Source: Mesorhizobium qingshengii
GTDB lineage: Bacteria; Pseudomonadota; Alphaproteobacteria; Rhizobiales; Rhizobiaceae
Direction: 5' to 3'
Length of the DNA: 64,000 nucleotides
NCBI RefSeq assembly: GCF_900103325.1
Contig: NZ_FMXM01000005.1
Location: forward strand, 1 to 64,000
This document shows, in pieces, positions 62,896 through 64,000 of this stretch (position 1 is its first letter; every line of letters begins with the position of its first letter). The notes beneath the pieces were generated by a model that was not told the origin of the DNA, did no database searches, and worked only from the letters and a program-made list of their open reading frames with translations. A program made the position numbers and the translations under genes.

Positions 62896-64000
62896 ATGCT
62901 TTTCTGGGTCATAGCCGCAATTCTCACACTGGGCGCAAGCTTGGCGGTACTGCTGCCGCTGGCTGGCGGCTCGAAGGGCGCGTCGTCGAGCGGCGATCAC
63001 GATCTGGAAGTCTATCGCGATCAGTTGTCCGAGCTCGACCGCGACGCCGCGCGCGGCTTGATCCAGCCGGCGGAGGCGACTGAGGCGCGCGCAGAAATCG
63101 CCCGTCGCATTCTTCGTCTCGACAATGCGGAAGTGGGCGGCGAGGCATCCGCCAGGCGAGCATCGGTCGCGGCAAGGCTGGTGGCAACCGCGGCCGTGTT
63201 GGTGGTACCGATTGTCAGCTGGGGCCTCTACAGCCAGCTCGGCTCGCCTGATCTGCCGTCGCAACCGCTCAGCGAGCGGTTGGCCAAGAATCCGGCCGAC
63301 AGCTCGGTCGACGAACTGGTGGCGCGGGCGGAAGCCCATCTTGCCGCCAATCCTTCCGATGGCAGGGGATGGGACGTGCTGGCGCCGGTCTATCTGCGCA
63401 TGCAGCGCTTTTCCGACGCGGCAGCGGCGTATCGCAACGCCATTCGCCTCGATGGTGACAGCGCCGATCGCCAAGCCGGTCTTGGCGAGGCGATCGCCAG
63501 TGCTGCGGGCGGCATTGTCTCGGCCGATGCCCAGGATGCCTTCGAAGCGGCGCTGAAGCTCGATCCGGCCAATGCGAAAGCCAGCTTCTACCTGGCCGTG
63601 GCGCTGGCGCAGGAAGGGCGCGGCCAGGAGGCCGTCACGGCCTGGCAGGCCATGCTGGGCAAGCTATCGCCGGATTCGCCGTGGCGCAGTGCGGTCGAGC
63701 AGGCGCTGGCGAAATCCGGCAGCCCCGAGATCGCTTCCGGGAGCACCGCGAACGGTCCCGGTGCCGGCGATATCGACGCCGCCTCCGCCATGTCTCCCGC
63801 CGACAGGGAAGCCATGATCAACACGATGGTCGCCGGCCTCGACGACAAATTGCGGCAAAACCCACGTGACGCGGAAGGATGGATGCGGCTCGTTCGTTCC
63901 TATGTCGTGTTGGGCAAGGCCGACCAAGCACGTGACGCGCTGGGTCGCGCCATTGCCGTCTTTGGGGCCGACAGTGACGAAGCAAAGAAGTTCACCGCCT
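62896..64000 (+). CDS. ccmI: Cytochrome c biogenesis protein CcmI, 3' end outside the window
   Basis: At least 368 aa, continuing past base 64000. The N-terminus is membrane-anchored (FWVIAAILTLGASLAVLLPL), with a second transmembrane helix at about residues 95-115 (LVATAAVLVVPIVSWGLY). The cytoplasmic loop has VYRDQLSELDRDAARGLI, the leucine-zipper-like region of CcmI. The periplasmic part has TPR repeats (DGRGWDVLAPVYLRMQ, then ADRQAGLGEAI). CcmI delivers apocytochrome c to the CcmFH heme ligase. It is usually first in ccmIEFH, so those genes are expected to the right. Confidence 0.9.
   Translation, partial: MLFWVIAAILTLGASLAVLLPLAGGSKGASSSGDHDLEVYRDQLSELDRDAARGLIQPAEATEARAEIARRILRLDNAEVGGEASARRASVAARLVATAAVLVVPIVSWGLYSQLGSPDLPSQPLSERLAKNPADSSVDELVARAEAHLAANPSDGRGWDVLAPVYLRMQRFSDAAAAYRNAIRLDGDSADRQAGLGEAIASAAGGIVSADAQDAFEAALKLDPANAKASFYLAVALAQEGRGQEAVTAWQAMLGKLSPDSPWRSAVEQALAKSGSPEIASGSTANGPGAGDIDAASAMSPADREAMINTMVAGLDDKLRQNPRDAEGWMRLVRSYVVLGKADQARDALGRAIAVFGADSDEAKKFTA

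Overview
The window is GC-rich, densely packed chromosomal DNA from an alphaproteobacterium of the Rhizobiales. Gene content points to Mesorhizobium or a close relative. The markers are a Ros/MucR regulator, a FeuP/FeuQ two-component pair preceded by a FeuN-like gene, a betI-betC-betA-betB choline-sulfate operon, a ReAII-type asparaginase, a DivJ/PleC-like kinase, and small rhizobial families (DUF1491, DUF2336, DUF5330, DUF1254/DUF1214, TIGR03808). I saw no tRNA, rRNA, insertion sequence, integrase or CRISPR array. The only phage-like gene is a lone DUF3168 tail gene.

Layout. 1-3.6 kb: phosphomannomutase (5' truncated by the window) and a fused mannose-1-phosphate guanylyltransferase/AGE-type isomerase, for GDP-mannose supply. 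3.6-9.9 kb (minus): operon betI, betC, a PLP-dependent dehydratase, betA, betB, converting choline sulfate to glycine betaine. 10.1-12.3 kb: a thiolase and an L-asparaginase. 12.3-14.5 kb: a Tat-exported beta-helix protein, a GreA-like factor and an AbrB-type protein. 14.6-18.2 kb (minus): both subunits of methylmalonyl-CoA mutase. 18.5-26.2 kb: a HerA-like ATPase, a methyltransferase with an alpha/beta hydrolase-LuxR fusion regulator, an L,D-transpeptidase, a dehalogenase, a class IV aminotransferase and superoxide dismutase. 26.4-30.4 kb: two cytochromes c, a SET-domain protein and oligopeptidase B. 30.5-38.8 kb: a secreted SH3-like protein, MucR, SufE, a sensor kinase coupled to a peptidoglycan-binding protein, and several small rhizobial families. 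38.9-41.1 kb: a class A penicillin-binding protein.

41.3-49.9 kb (minus) holds the most interesting unit. An XRE-cupin regulator is followed by a sugar-type ABC transporter (binding protein, ATPase, permease), a phosphotriesterase-family hydrolase, a glutamine-amidotransferase-like protein, a PfkB kinase, a BtpA/SgcQ protein and an M20 amidohydrolase of the AllC/HyuC type. The genes overlap or nearly touch. A strong operator palindrome sits over the promoter of the binding-protein gene, and a 13-bp stem-loop follows that gene. This looks like a catabolic pathway for an unidentified sugar conjugate.

50.0-57.6 kb: a second uptake and nitrogen-release cluster, with an amidinotransferase/DDAH-like enzyme, an AbgB-like amidohydrolase, a divergent LysR regulator and a polyamine/spermidine-type ABC transporter. 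58-64 kb: a 2-keto-4-pentenoate hydratase-like protein, the DUF3168 gene, feuN-feuP-feuQ, a small lipoprotein, and ccmI running off the right edge.

All assignments come from reading the translated sequences and motifs. No database search was run.
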